A stretch of 64,000 nucleotides of DNA from Burkholderiales bacterium (GTDB taxonomy: Bacteria > Pseudomonadota > Gammaproteobacteria > Burkholderiales > SG8-41): NCBI GenBank assembly GCA_019635015.1, contig JAHCAG010000017.1, positions 1-64,000 of the forward strand. Direction: 5' to 3'. Below, piece after piece: positions 1-9,178 of the stretch. A program made the translations under genes and the position numbers. The notes beneath the pieces are model-generated. The model searched no databases. It saw only the letters and a list, made by a program, of their open reading frames with translations, and was not told where the DNA came from. Each line of letters opens with the position of its first letter. Position 1 is the first letter of the stretch.

Positions 1-25
1 TTCGGAAAATACGCTGTAATCCGTG

Positions 26-108
26 GCCCGGATGGAGGCCGCAGGCCGTAATCCGGGGGAACAAGCTGGATATCCATTCCCCCGGATTACGCTACGCTCC
101 ATCCGGGC
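26..108. repeat. Long imperfect palindromic extragenic repeat
   Basis: Two nested inverted arms are visible. The outer arms are GCCCGGATGGAG (26-37) and its exact complement CTCCATCCGGGC (97-108). The inner arms are a 15-base pair of repeats at 47-61 and 77-91 (CGTAATCCGGGGGAA and its complement). The element lies just before the GST start. The arm sequence resembles the extragenic palindromes common in proteobacteria. It carries no T-tract on the + strand, so it is not an obvious terminator for a + strand gene to the left. Confidence 0.75.
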
Positions 109-125
109 TGCAACACCGGAGTAAA

Positions 126-791
126 GTGTCCATGAAACTGGAACTGTATTACTCGCCCCGGACCTGCGCGCTGGTGCCCTATGTCGCACTGACCGAAGCC
201 GGCGCCGAATTCACGGTGCACAACATGAATTCACGCTCAGGCCAGCTGAAGACGCCGGAATACCTGAAGCTCAATCCCAAGCACAAGGTGCCGGTGCTGG
301 TCGTCGACGGCAAAGCGCTCACCGAAAACCCCGCGATCCAGATCTGGATCCACCGCAACTTCCCGCAGGCCAAGCTGCTGCCTGCCGATCCCTGGCAGGA
401 AATCCAGGCGATTTCGCTGATGTGCTGGTTTGCTTCGGGCATCCACCCGAAGATGACGCCCAATGCCCGCCCCGAGAACTACTGCGATCTGCCGGACTCG
501 GCGGAATCGGTCAAACGCGTCGCCAACAAGCTGCTGTTCGAGGAATTCCGCATCGCCGAGAACCTGCTCGCCGGCCGCGACCATTTCTTCGACCACTTCA
601 CCACGCCCGACGCCTATTTCTTCTGGTGCCTGCGGCGCACGTTGAGCTTCGGGCTGGACCTGTCCGGCTTCCCGAACTGCATGGCCCATTACGCGCGCAT
701 CGGGCAGCGGCCCAGCGTGCAAAAACTGATCGGGCACGAGCAGCAGGTCATGGCCGAATTCAAGCGCGTCGCGTTGACCGGAAAGGAATGA
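126..791 (+). CDS. Glutathione S-transferase family protein
   Basis: This 221-residue protein has the GST layout: a thioredoxin-like N-terminal half (about residues 3-80) and a helical C-terminal half. The VPVL segment at 55-58 carries the cis-proline, and TEN at 66-68 sits at the glutathione gamma-glutamyl contact (usually ES). The N-terminal SPRTCAL motif (10-16) is typical of beta/Bug-type GSTs, with Ser or Cys as thiol-activating residue. The given start is GTG; an ATG two codons later is equally possible. The stop overlaps the next gene's first possible ATG, so the two are probably cotranscribed. The substrate is unknown. Confidence 0.85.
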   Translation: MSMKLELYYSPRTCALVPYVALTEAGAEFTVHNMNSRSGQLKTPEYLKLNPKHKVPVLVVDGKALTENPAIQIWIHRNFPQAKLLPADPWQEIQAISLMCWFASGIHPKMTPNARPENYCDLPDSAESVKRVANKLLFEEFRIAENLLAGRDHFFDHFTTPDAYFFWCLRRTLSFGLDLSGFPNCMAHYARIGQRPSVQKLIGHEQQVMAEFKRVALTGKE

Positions 792-793
792 CC

Positions 794-1486
794 ATGGGCA
801 TCACGCTGAAAATCCTCACCTCCAACAGCACACGTACCATCCTCGACGCCCTCGCGCCCGTCTGGGAAAAGACCACCGGCAACCGGGTGACCATGACCGC
901 CGACTCGGCAAAGGCCATGGTCGCCCGCATCAAGTCCGGCGAGACTGGCGACGCCGTCATCCTCGGCAGCGGCGCGCTGCAGGAACTCGCCGCAGCCGGC
1001 GTCGTCATCGATGCAAGCCGCCGGCCCTTCGCCCGCGCGCGGGTCGGCGTCGGCGTGCGCCGCGGTTTTCCCAAGCCCGACATCAGCTCAGTGGATGCCT
1101 TGCGTCAGTCCCTGCTCGCAGCCCGATCCGTCGCCCACACCGTGCACGGCGCGAGCGGCATGTACATTCCGCTGCTGTTTGAAAAACTCGGCATCGCGGA
1201 GCAGATGAAGGCCAAAACCGTGACCCGCCCCGGCGGCTACATCGGCAGCGTGGTTGTTGCCGGTGAAGCCGACCTCGCGCTGCAGCAGTTGCCGGAACTG
1301 CTCGCGGTCGAAGGCCTGGAACTGGTCGGTCCGATCCCCGACGCGGTGCAGAAGACGCTGGAAACCGCCTCCGGCATTGCCGCAGCATCACCCCATGCCG
1401 ATGCCGCGCGTGCCATGCTCGATTTTTTTGCGCAGCCGGAACACCGTGCCGTATATTCCGAAAAAGGCTTGGAACAGACCGGCTGA
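794..1486 (+). CDS. Periplasmic-binding-protein-like (ModA-type) substrate-binding domain protein
   Basis: About 230 residues with the type 2 binding-protein pattern of molybdate-binding-like proteins: LKILTSNST at the start, a lysine/serine-rich first lobe, then HGASGMY and a hinge crossing near the middle. No convincing signal peptide is visible, so it may act in the cytoplasm or be exported another way. ATG at 788 overlaps the GST stop, but ATG at 794 is better spaced from the GAAAGGA upstream and is chosen here. The ligand is unknown. A Bug protein gene follows after 24 bases, so the three genes look like one unit. Confidence 0.7.
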   Translation: MGITLKILTSNSTRTILDALAPVWEKTTGNRVTMTADSAKAMVARIKSGETGDAVILGSGALQELAAAGVVIDASRRPFARARVGVGVRRGFPKPDISSVDALRQSLLAARSVAHTVHGASGMYIPLLFEKLGIAEQMKAKTVTRPGGYIGSVVVAGEADLALQQLPELLAVEGLELVGPIPDAVQKTLETASGIAAASPHADAARAMLDFFAQPEHRAVYSEKGLEQTG

Positions 1487-1510
1487 CTTCATAAAAAGGG
1501 AGGAGATTCC

Positions 1511-2494
1511 ATGAAGCGAAACACCGCACTGCTCGTCGCCGCCACGGCTGCGGGCCTGCAGTTCTGCACCACCACCGCCGCGATGGCTGCCGACGCCTGG
1601 CCGGTGCGCCCGGTCCGTTTCATCGTGCCCTATCCGCCGGGCGGCACCACCGACCTCGTCGCCCGCGGCATCGCCGACAAGATCAGTACGCGCTATGGTC
1701 AGCAGTTCGTCGTGGACAACCGCGGTGGTGCAAGCACCATCATCGGGACAGATCTGATGGCAAAATCCGCGCCCGACGGCTACACCATCGGCCTGATCAC
1801 CCAGACCACGATGTCGATCAATCCCAACGTGGTCAAAAAGCTGCCTTACGACACCGTGCGCGACCTCGCCCCGGTAACCCAGGTGGTGTATTTCCCATAT
1901 GTGATCGCCGCCCACCCCTCGGTGCCGTTCACTGGCATGAAGGACATGATTGCCCATGCCAAGGCCAAACCCGGCACCCTGACCTACGGCACGCCGGGCA
2001 CAGCGTCGACCAATCACCTTGGCGGCGCCCTGCTGGAGAATCTCGCTGGCATCAAGCTGCTGCATGTGCCGTTCAAGGGCTCGGGCCCGGCGATGAATGC
2101 CGTGCTCGGCGGCCAGGTCAACCTGATCATCACCGGTGCGGCAACCGTGATTCCGCACGCCAAGGCCGGCCGCACCAGGGTCATCGCCTTCGCCGCCGAA
2201 AAACGCCATCCCAACTGGCCGGACATTCCATCCACCGGCGAGGCGGGCCTCGGGAACTACGAGGCCGGCACCTGGTTCGGAATCGTCACCCGCGGCGGCA
2301 CCCCGCGCGCGGTGATCGGCAGCCTGAACCGGGAAATCGTCAACGCGGTGACCAACACCGACCTGAAGGAGCGGCTGACCACCGTCGGCTTCGACGTGCG
2401 CACCCAGTCTCCCGAAGCTTTCGGCAAATACATGGCCGATGACCGCGCACTGATTGCAAAAATCATCAAGACCGCCGATATCAAGCTCGATTAA
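1511..2494 (+). CDS. Bug/TctC family tripartite tricarboxylate transporter binding protein
   Basis: This 327-residue exported protein has an N-terminal signal peptide (about residues 1-28, ending near AMA|AD) and then the family hallmarks: WPVRPVRFIVPYPPGG with TTD, and later VPFKGSGPAMNAVLGG. Bug proteins bind carboxylates or related small molecules in the periplasm, usually for a TctAB permease; no permease gene is adjacent, as is common for this expanded family. A strong ribosome site GGGAGGAG lies 6 bases before the ATG. The specific ligand cannot be read from sequence. Confidence 0.92.
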   Translation: MKRNTALLVAATAAGLQFCTTTAAMAADAWPVRPVRFIVPYPPGGTTDLVARGIADKISTRYGQQFVVDNRGGASTIIGTDLMAKSAPDGYTIGLITQTTMSINPNVVKKLPYDTVRDLAPVTQVVYFPYVIAAHPSVPFTGMKDMIAHAKAKPGTLTYGTPGTASTNHLGGALLENLAGIKLLHVPFKGSGPAMNAVLGGQVNLIITGAATVIPHAKAGRTRVIAFAAEKRHPNWPDIPSTGEAGLGNYEAGTWFGIVTRGGTPRAVIGSLNREIVNAVTNTDLKERLTTVGFDVRTQSPEAFGKYMADDRALIAKIIKTADIKLD

Positions 2495-2497
2495 GCA

Positions 2498-2514
2498 CGG
2501 CCCGTTTCGGGCCG
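2498..2514 (+). other. Small GC-rich stem-loop after the Bug gene
   Basis: CGGCCCG (2498-2504), a TTT loop and CGGGCCG (2508-2514) form a perfect 7-base stem four bases after the TAA stop. It could slow or help end transcription between the convergent genes, but no T-tract follows, so a terminator is only possible. Confidence 0.4.
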
Positions 2515-2623
2515 GCTCCCCGGCGGCAACGATCAGGAACTGGTCGGTGGTCACGCGCGGCAGGTGGCGGGAATCAGGCTGGAGTGATACACGGGCTCAC
2601 ATTCACTCCGGCACAAACCGGAC

Positions 2624-4099
2624 TCAGGAAATATTCGCCGCCTTCTTGATCGCCGCCACCTTCACCATACCGGGTGACTTCTTGTAATGCGCATCGAGCG
2701 GGTAGCAGCCTGAAACCAGGCCGTGGCGCGGCGCGGTGGTGCAATCGCTGAAAGTGCGGCACAGGCGCTTCCTCTGCAACGGTCGCCCGGCAAGGACATC
2801 GGCGGGGAGTTCGGGATAGGCAAGCACCATGCGGCCGAGACCAACGCTGTCGGTCCAGCCTTCGCGCACCACCGCCTGCGCGACATAAGGCAGAAATTCC
2901 TGCAGATAGGTGTAACCGCTGCCGACGAAGGCGAGTCCGGGGAAAGCCTGTTTCAGTTCGCGCACAACATTCAGATGCCGCATCACCCCGATCAGCGGGT
3001 CTTCCGGCGGATGGTAGCCGTCGGAGGGCGGATACAGCGCCGGACGGGTCAGATGCGGGTTGTAGTACGGGCTGCCGAGCGTGATGTTGAAGAGTTTGAT
3101 GCCCAGGTCGCGCGCGATGGCGATCACCGCCCTGGTTTCAGCGAGATCGATCGCCATCGGGTCGGCCTCGCTGTGGCCAAAACCGTAGCGGTAAGGCAGC
3201 AGCCCGGCATAGTCTTCCGGCGTGCCCGGCCCCATCGCTTCTGCCGTGGTCAGCGCCGGATCGGGCCGGAAAGGCACGAGGTCGGCGGCAGAAATGCGCA
3301 TGCCGAGTTTCAGTCCGGGCGCTTCCGCCCTGATGCCGGACACGATCTCGCGCAGGAAACGCGTGCGGTTTTCCAGCGAGCCGCCGAATTCTCCGGCGCG
3401 CGTTTTCGCGGAAAGAAATTCATGGCCGAGGTAACCGTGGCAGGCCTTGACATCGACAAACTGGAAACCGAGCTTCCAGGCGCGCTTCGCGTTCTGCACA
3501 TAACAATCGATCAGAGCGCGGATGTCACCGTCGCTCATCAACGGGTAATCGGCCGCCAGTCTGAACTTGCGGTCGAGGATCGGATGCCGGTAGAGGATCA
3601 TCGGCTCCTGTTTGTGGTGGTCATTGGGTTTGCAAAAGCGGCCGGAGTGCGTCAACTGCAGGCCGACCACCAGTCCGTCATCACCACCCATCACCGTGCG
3701 GTGTTCGGCGATCAGCGCCTCGCGCATCGCGCCGATCGCGGATTCGGTCGAATCGTTGAGCAGCAACTGGTTCGGATTGGCGCGGCCGTCGGGCCGCACC
3801 GCCACCGCCTCGCCACCCCAGACCAGCTTCGCGCCGGAAGCACCGAAACGCTGCCAGCGGCGGCGGGTGTTGTCCGAGGGCCGGCCGTCGGCCTCGGCGT
3901 CCCAGCCCTCCATCGGATGCACGGTGTAGCGGTTGCCGATGGTCATGCCATCGACCGTGAGCGGCCGCGCCATCGGCGATGCCGGCGCCGCCTCCAGCAT
4001 TTCATCGCAGGGCATAGGCAGGCCCATGCGCCGCAGGTTTTCCCGGAAACCCGCCGGCGTGGCCAGGGATTTCAGCTTGACGTAGTCACCGAATTTCAA
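2624..4099 (-). CDS. NADH:flavin oxidoreductase / old yellow enzyme family protein
   Basis: 491 residues with a TIM-barrel OYE core. Visible motifs are HPMEGWD near residue 61, GLQLTHSGR near 145 (substrate/flavin-side His-containing strand), KACHGYLGHEFLS near 215, and GGSLENRTRFL in the classic OYE position. The C-terminal VGLGRM segment contacts FMN phosphate in the family. The likely reaction is reduction of an activated alkene by NAD(P)H. The start is TTG: a strong GGAGGAG lies about 8 bases upstream, and no better ATG exists. It is longer than single-domain OYEs (about 360) but lacks the second flavin/NAD domain of 2,4-dienoyl-CoA reductase. Confidence 0.85.
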   Translation of the reverse strand: MKFGDYVKLKSLATPAGFRENLRRMGLPMPCDEMLEAAPASPMARPLTVDGMTIGNRYTVHPMEGWDAEADGRPSDNTRRRWQRFGASGAKLVWGGEAVAVRPDGRANPNQLLLNDSTESAIGAMREALIAEHRTVMGGDDGLVVGLQLTHSGRFCKPNDHHKQEPMILYRHPILDRKFRLAADYPLMSDGDIRALIDCYVQNAKRAWKLGFQFVDVKACHGYLGHEFLSAKTRAGEFGGSLENRTRFLREIVSGIRAEAPGLKLGMRISAADLVPFRPDPALTTAEAMGPGTPEDYAGLLPYRYGFGHSEADPMAIDLAETRAVIAIARDLGIKLFNITLGSPYYNPHLTRPALYPPSDGYHPPEDPLIGVMRHLNVVRELKQAFPGLAFVGSGYTYLQEFLPYVAQAVVREGWTDSVGLGRMVLAYPELPADVLAGRPLQRKRLCRTFSDCTTAPRHGLVSGCYPLDAHYKKSPGMVKVAAIKKAANIS

Positions 4100-4120
4100 T
4101 GGTCGGCTCCTCCATGATGT

Positions 4121-4157
4121 CTGTCATTCCGGCCCGCATCGCTCCCGCAAGGGAGCG
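4121..4157. repeat. Extragenic repeat with CTGTCATTCCGGCC core and short stem-loop
   Basis: The 14-mer CTGTCATTCCGGCC at 4121-4134 recurs exactly at 59111-59124, and a related GGAATGAC core lies at 35355-35362. Here it is followed by a stem-loop, CGCTCCC (4140-4146) with GGGAGCG (4151-4157). It sits between the EAL gene and the OYE gene. Confidence 0.55.
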
Positions 4158-4244
4158 TTTCCCGGGGCACGCCTGGGCGGAGCGGGAGACAGGATATCCT
4201 GACTTTGTTTCCGGCAATCCCGGCCCGGACCGCGGCCGGTGCAT

Positions 4245-5222
4245 TCAGCGCAAAACCGGCGCCGCGCCCGCGAACAGCGGCGCACTCGACCCCATAAGCT
4301 CCGATACCTGGTCTGGGATCAGGTCGCTGGGGCTCTTTGCGGCGCGGCCGATGAAGAATCCCTGGGCGTTGTTGATGCCCAGGTCGCGCAGGATGCAGAA
4401 GTCCGCCGCGGTTTCGACACCTTCAGCCACCAGCGAGGAGCCGCAGCCCTCGGCGATGTGCTGCAGCGAGCGCAGGAAATGGTATTTGACCGAGTCCTCG
4501 CTGACGCCCTGCACGAAATGCATGTCGATCTTGACGAAATCCGGCTGCAGCTCGGACCACAGGCGCAGGCTCGAAAAACCTTCGCCAAGGTCGTCCAGCG
4601 CCACGCGGAAACCCGCGCCGCGGAACAGCATCAGCGCCTGGCGGAAAATCGAGCGGTCGGAGATGTACTGGTTTTCGGTGAGTTCGATGGTGACCTGCGC
4701 GATGTCGAGGCCACAGTCGCGGATGAAGCGGGTGATGCGCTGCACGTCATCCTTGACCTCAAGAACCGTCTGCGGGGTCACGTTGAGGAACAGTTGCCGC
4801 TTCAGTCCGAGCCGCGCGAACTGGCGCACCACCTTGCGCGCGCACAGCATGTTCAGCTCGGTCAGGAATCCGGCATGGGTGGCGGCGTCGAACAGCTTGG
4901 TGGGGGTATGCAGCTGGCTGCTCTCCGGGCCGCGGATCAAACCTTCATAGGCCAGGATTTCGCCGGTGCCGAAGGCGAGTATCGGCTGGAACACCGGTGT
5001 CACCGAGCGTTCCTCGAGGATCCGGATCAGTTCCTCCAGTTCGCGAAAACGCGTATTTCCACGCTGCCGCGGCATGCTGCGCCCGAAAGAGGCATCGGCA
5101 TCCTGATCCCGCAGATCCACACTGCCGGCAGGTTCAGCTCCGTTGATCACCACACTCCCCAAGAGATTCTCCCGATACGGCTGATCCCGGGGCTTGCCGC
5201 TGGCGCCAGTAAACCTGGTCAC
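4245..5222 (-). CDS. EAL-domain protein, probable cyclic-di-GMP phosphodiesterase
   Basis: 325 residues, almost entirely one EAL domain from about residue 55, with a short N-terminal extension. The metal and catalytic residues of active EAL enzymes appear to be present: E in YEGLIR (a variant of EALIR), N in LFLNVTP, E in TIELTEN, the two Asp in ALDDLGEGFS, K in VKIDMHF, E in AEGVET and Q in AQGFF. This argues for hydrolysis of c-di-GMP to pGpG. No sensor domain or membrane segment is seen. The start shown is GTG; an ATG at residue 50 (position 5075) would still keep the domain. It is divergent from the dioxygenase gene. Confidence 0.88.
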   Translation of the reverse strand: MTRFTGASGKPRDQPYRENLLGSVVINGAEPAGSVDLRDQDADASFGRSMPRQRGNTRFRELEELIRILEERSVTPVFQPILAFGTGEILAYEGLIRGPESSQLHTPTKLFDAATHAGFLTELNMLCARKVVRQFARLGLKRQLFLNVTPQTVLEVKDDVQRITRFIRDCGLDIAQVTIELTENQYISDRSIFRQALMLFRGAGFRVALDDLGEGFSSLRLWSELQPDFVKIDMHFVQGVSEDSVKYHFLRSLQHIAEGCGSSLVAEGVETAADFCILRDLGINNAQGFFIGRAAKSPSDLIPDQVSELMGSSAPLFAGAAPVLR

Positions 5223-5349
5223 GCCTGTTCGCCCCTTTTTGACTTGATCGGATTAAAGCATAACTTCAATGGCTTGGCTTGATAATTTAAAGCCTCTTGT
5301 AACTCCGGCATACTGGCCGGAACACCCCGGTACAGGGACAATACCCGGC

Positions 5350-6027
5350 ATGGATGACGGTTTCATGCCAAAGCCGCGGCGCCGCATACTGGCCCTGCTC
5401 GGCGCCGCCGGTGCCGGCCTGCTGGCGTGGCCCGCCACGGCACAACCCGACTGCATTGTCACGCCCGCGCAGACCGAAGGCCCCTTTTTCATCGACACCG
5501 GCCTGAACCGCAGCGACATCCGCAGCGAACCCGGCGGCGGGATGTCCATCGGCCTGCCGCTGACCCTGTCACTGCGCGTATCCGCGGTCACCGCTGCGAT
5601 GTGTACCCCGCTTCCCGGCGCCCTGATTGAGGTCTGGCACTGTGATGCGGCGGGCGTGTATTCAGGCACCACCGCTGCGATGGGCAAACGCTTCCTGCGC
5701 GGCCACCAGGCCACCGGCTCCGGCGGCGAGGCGCGATTCCTTACGGTTTATCCCGGCTGGTATCCGGGGCGGGCAATTCACATTCATTTCAAGGTACTGG
5801 CCAGAAACACCGCCGGGCAAACTGTCGAATTCACTTCCCAGCTCTATTTCGACGAAAAGGTGAATGACAGAGTCATGTCACAGCCGCCTTACGCGGCGCG
5901 CGGTCCCCGCCGTGTGCGCAACGATGAAGACCGCCTCTACCGCAACGGGGGGCACCTGCTGACCACGGCGCCATCGGCGCGGGACGGCAGTTATGCCGCA
6001 TCATTCGATATCGGACTGCGCCTGTAG
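5350..6027 (+). CDS. Exported intradiol ring-cleavage dioxygenase-like protein
   Basis: About 225 residues from the chosen ATG. The N-terminus KPRRRILALLGAAGAG followed by WPATA looks like a twin-arginine-type signal, so export of a folded metalloprotein is likely. The body matches the protocatechuate/catechol 1,2-dioxygenase fold: ALIEVWHCDAAGVYSG carries the first Fe ligand Tyr, and YPGWYPGRAIHIHFKV supplies the second Tyr and the two His ligands. These residues predict Fe(III)-dependent intradiol cleavage. Exported, periplasmic members of this family are known but their substrates are mostly undefined. An upstream in-frame ATG at 5269 is less likely because it adds 27 residues before the signal. 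Confidence 0.85.
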   Translation: MDDGFMPKPRRRILALLGAAGAGLLAWPATAQPDCIVTPAQTEGPFFIDTGLNRSDIRSEPGGGMSIGLPLTLSLRVSAVTAAMCTPLPGALIEVWHCDAAGVYSGTTAAMGKRFLRGHQATGSGGEARFLTVYPGWYPGRAIHIHFKVLARNTAGQTVEFTSQLYFDEKVNDRVMSQPPYAARGPRRVRNDEDRLYRNGGHLLTTAPSARDGSYAASFDIGLRL

Positions 6028-6083
6028 GCATACAGGCACGTCCGCAAACCGTTGAACAAAGAATAATCACCGATACTGACCGC

Positions 6084-9000
6084 ATGTCCGGCAAGCATCC
6101 GCGAAGCAGTCCCGTACAGATACTCAGGCTGCGATCAGGCGTCATCCTGATCGCGCTCTCCTGCCTGGCACTGACCCTGTTCGGCTGGCATATCGTCGGC
6201 AGCCTCGAACGGGAATCCGTCGCCGAGCGGTTCAACGCGCGGGTGTCCGAAGTCGAGCTGCGCATCAAGTCACAGCTGGCCGATTACGAGCAGGTGTTGC
6301 GCGCCACGGCCGCATTCATGCATGCATCGGAAACCGTGTCGCGCGGCGAATGGCGGGCCTACGCCGACATGCTGCAGCTGAAGGATCGGTTTCCGGGAAT
6401 CCACGGGCTGGGTTACGCAGTGCGCCTGCAACCCGCCGAACTGCAGGCGCACGTCGAGGCCGTGCGCAGGGAAGGTTTCCCCGACTACCGTGTCTGGCCA
6501 CCCGGCCCCCGAGAGGAATACACCGCAATCCTCTATCTCGAACCCCTCAACGAACGCACGCGCGGCGCGCTCGGCCATGACATGTTCGCCAGCCCCTCGC
6601 GGCAACCGGCGATGGCCGCAGCAAGGGACAACGGCCAGGCGGTGCTCTCGCGCAAGATCGCCCTGCTGCGGGACACCGAGACCACAGCCCAGCCCGGGCT
6701 GCTGATGTATCTCCCCCATTACAAAAGCGGCATGCCAACGGACACGCCCGGGGCGAGGCGCGATGCGCTCGCTGGCTACATCTACTTCCCCATCCGGGTG
6801 CAGGAGTTCGTCTCGGCAGCCCTGCAGGATCTGCAGGAAAAATCCGGCGAAATCGAACTGGAGATTTTTGACGGTGCGGAACCGGCAGCGGATGCGCTGC
6901 TCTACAGCAGCCGGTCGGCCGGCACTGTTCCAAGGAACGAACAGCCGCTGTTCCAGCGCATGCAGGCCATCGATCTCTACGGACAGACATGGACGCTGCG
7001 TACCGCCTCGCTGCCGGGCATCGAGCAGCAGGTCAACAACCGTACGCCGGCCGCCGTGCTCTGGGGCGGCCTGCTGGTCACGCTGCTCGCCACCTTCGCC
7101 GCACTTGCCTCATCAATCAGCCGGGAACGCACGACCGCGCTGGCCGCCGCGCGCCAGGAAACCCAGCGCATCCTCGAGAGCATAGACGACGCCTTCTACG
7201 CCGTTGACGGCGACTGGCGTTTCACCTACCTCAATCCGCAGGCGGAAAAACTGCTGCATCGTCCTGACGGTGAGCTGCTGCAGAAAAACCTGTGGGAGGA
7301 ATTTCCGGAGGCGGTCGGCGGCGAATTCCACCGCCAGTTCCAGCAGGCCCGGGCACGCCAGGAATCGGTCCGCTTCGTCGAGTATTACCCGCCGCTGCAA
7401 ACCTGGTTCGAGGTCACCGCCTGCCCCCATGACCAGGGACTGTCGGTGTTTTTCCGCAACGTCAATCACCGCCGCGCCCGGGAAGAAGCCCTGCGCCTGC
7501 GGGAGCGCGCGCTCGAGGCCAGCGCCAACGCCATCATCATCACCGACCAGCTGCAGCCGGACCAGCCGATCATCTACGTAAACCCGGCGTTCGAGCGCAT
7601 CACCGGATACACGGCGGACGAGGCCATCGGCCGCAACTGCCGCTTCCTCCAGGGCAGCGACCGCAACCAGGTCGACCTCGAAAAGCTGCGCGCGCTGCTC
7701 AAGGACGGCGAGGAAGGCCGCGTCGTAATGCGCAACTACCGCAAAAACGGCGATCTGTTCTGGAACGAGCTCTACCTCGCGCCGGTGCGCGACGACAGGG
7801 ATCGGATCACCCATTACGTCGGTGTGCTCAGCGACATCACCGACAGCAAGAAATACCAGCTCGAGCTCGAGCGCCGCGCCACCCACGACCTGCTGACCGG
7901 ACTCGCCAACCGCGGGTTGCTGATGGACCGCATCCAGCTGGCGGTGATGCAGGCGAAGCGGCGCACGCAGAAGGTTGCCGTTCTGTTCATCGACCTCGAC
8001 GGTTTCAAGAACATCAATGACGGCTTCGGCCACGGCACCGGCGACCAGGTGCTGAAGCTGACGGGCAACCGTCTTGCCGCCAACATCCGCCAGGGCGACA
8101 CCGCGGCCCGGCTCGGCGGCGACGAGTTCGTGATCGTGCTCAACGACCAGGAGCGCGTCGAGGATATTTCGGATGCGGTGCAGCGCATCATGGATGCGGT
8201 GCTGCGCCCGATCCCGATCCGGCAGCAGGAAATCACCCTCACCTGCAGCATCGGCATCAGCGTCTGCCCCGACGACAGCGAGGATCCGGACGAACTGCTC
8301 AAGTTTGCCGACATCGCGATGTACAAGGCCAAGGAAGAGGGAAAAAACACTTCGCGCTTCTACACCCGCGGCATGAACGACGCCATCGTCCGCAAGGTCA
8401 CTCTCACCAACAACCTGCGGCGCGCACTGGAACGCCAGGAATTCCAGCTCCACTACCAGCCGCAGGTGGACCTCGGCTCCGGCGCACTGCTCGGCGCTGA
8501 AGCGCTGATCCGCTGGCAGCATCCGCAGTACGGCCTCGTATCACCGGCCCAGTTCATTCCGCTGGCGGAGCAGTCCGGGCAGATCGTGCAGGTCGGCGAA
8601 TGGGTGCTGCGCGCCGCCTGCGAACAGGCAATGGCTTTCACCGCCGCCGGGCTGCCACCGCTGACGATGTCGGTCAACCTGTCGGCGCGCCAGATGCGCG
8701 ACGAGAACCTGGTCCGCCTGATCCGCAGGACACTCGAAGAAACGGGATTGCCGGCGGCGCGGCTGGAGCTGGAGATCACCGAAAGCATGGTGATGAGCGA
8801 CATCTCGAGATCGGCCGAAATACTCAAGGCCATCAAGGGCCTCGGGGTGCGTATCGCGATGGACGATTTCGGCACCGGCTACTCGAGCCTGTCCTACCTG
8901 AAACGGTTCCCGATCGACCGCCTGAAAATCGACCAGTCATTCATCCGCGACATCACCACCGATGCCAGCGACGCTGCATTGACCCGCTCCATCATCGCGC

Positions 9001-9167
9001 TGGCGCACAACCTCGGCATCCGGGTGCTGGCCGAGGGTGTCGAGACCGGCGCGCAGCGGGAATTCCTGGTCGAAGCCGGCTGCGACGAAGCGCAGGGTTA
9101 TTTCTTCGGCAAGCCGGTCACCGCAGCGGAATTCCGCGACCTCGCCGGACGGCCGCTGTCGGTTTAA
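6084..9167 (+). CDS. CHASE-PAS-PAS-GGDEF-EAL membrane sensor for cyclic-di-GMP
   Basis: 1027 residues. A transmembrane helix near 13-35 and another near 320-345 enclose a periplasmic CHASE-like sensor. Two PAS regions follow (about 355-460 and 475-590; FLQGSDRNQVD is typical of PAS/LOV-like loops, but no LOV cysteine motif GXNCRFLQ is certain: GRNCRFLQG is in fact present). The GGDEF domain has an intact RLGGDEF and an intact inhibitory RQGD five residues before it. The EAL domain has EALIRW, NLSARQ, ELEITES, MDDFGTGYSSL, KIDQSFI and AEGVET. Both cyclase and phosphodiesterase sites look functional. Confidence 0.93.
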   Translation: MSGKHPRSSPVQILRLRSGVILIALSCLALTLFGWHIVGSLERESVAERFNARVSEVELRIKSQLADYEQVLRATAAFMHASETVSRGEWRAYADMLQLKDRFPGIHGLGYAVRLQPAELQAHVEAVRREGFPDYRVWPPGPREEYTAILYLEPLNERTRGALGHDMFASPSRQPAMAAARDNGQAVLSRKIALLRDTETTAQPGLLMYLPHYKSGMPTDTPGARRDALAGYIYFPIRVQEFVSAALQDLQEKSGEIELEIFDGAEPAADALLYSSRSAGTVPRNEQPLFQRMQAIDLYGQTWTLRTASLPGIEQQVNNRTPAAVLWGGLLVTLLATFAALASSISRERTTALAAARQETQRILESIDDAFYAVDGDWRFTYLNPQAEKLLHRPDGELLQKNLWEEFPEAVGGEFHRQFQQARARQESVRFVEYYPPLQTWFEVTACPHDQGLSVFFRNVNHRRAREEALRLRERALEASANAIIITDQLQPDQPIIYVNPAFERITGYTADEAIGRNCRFLQGSDRNQVDLEKLRALLKDGEEGRVVMRNYRKNGDLFWNELYLAPVRDDRDRITHYVGVLSDITDSKKYQLELERRATHDLLTGLANRGLLMDRIQLAVMQAKRRTQKVAVLFIDLDGFKNINDGFGHGTGDQVLKLTGNRLAANIRQGDTAARLGGDEFVIVLNDQERVEDISDAVQRIMDAVLRPIPIRQQEITLTCSIGISVCPDDSEDPDELLKFADIAMYKAKEEGKNTSRFYTRGMNDAIVRKVTLTNNLRRALERQEFQLHYQPQVDLGSGALLGAEALIRWQHPQYGLVSPAQFIPLAEQSGQIVQVGEWVLRAACEQAMAFTAAGLPPLTMSVNLSARQMRDENLVRLIRRTLEETGLPAARLELEITESMVMSDISRSAEILKAIKGLGVRIAMDDFGTGYSSLSYLKRFPIDRLKIDQSFIRDITTDASDAALTRSIIALAHNLGIRVLAEGVETGAQREFLVEAGCDEAQGYFFGKPVTAAEFRDLAGRPLSV

Positions 9168-9178
9168 CCGGAACCGGC

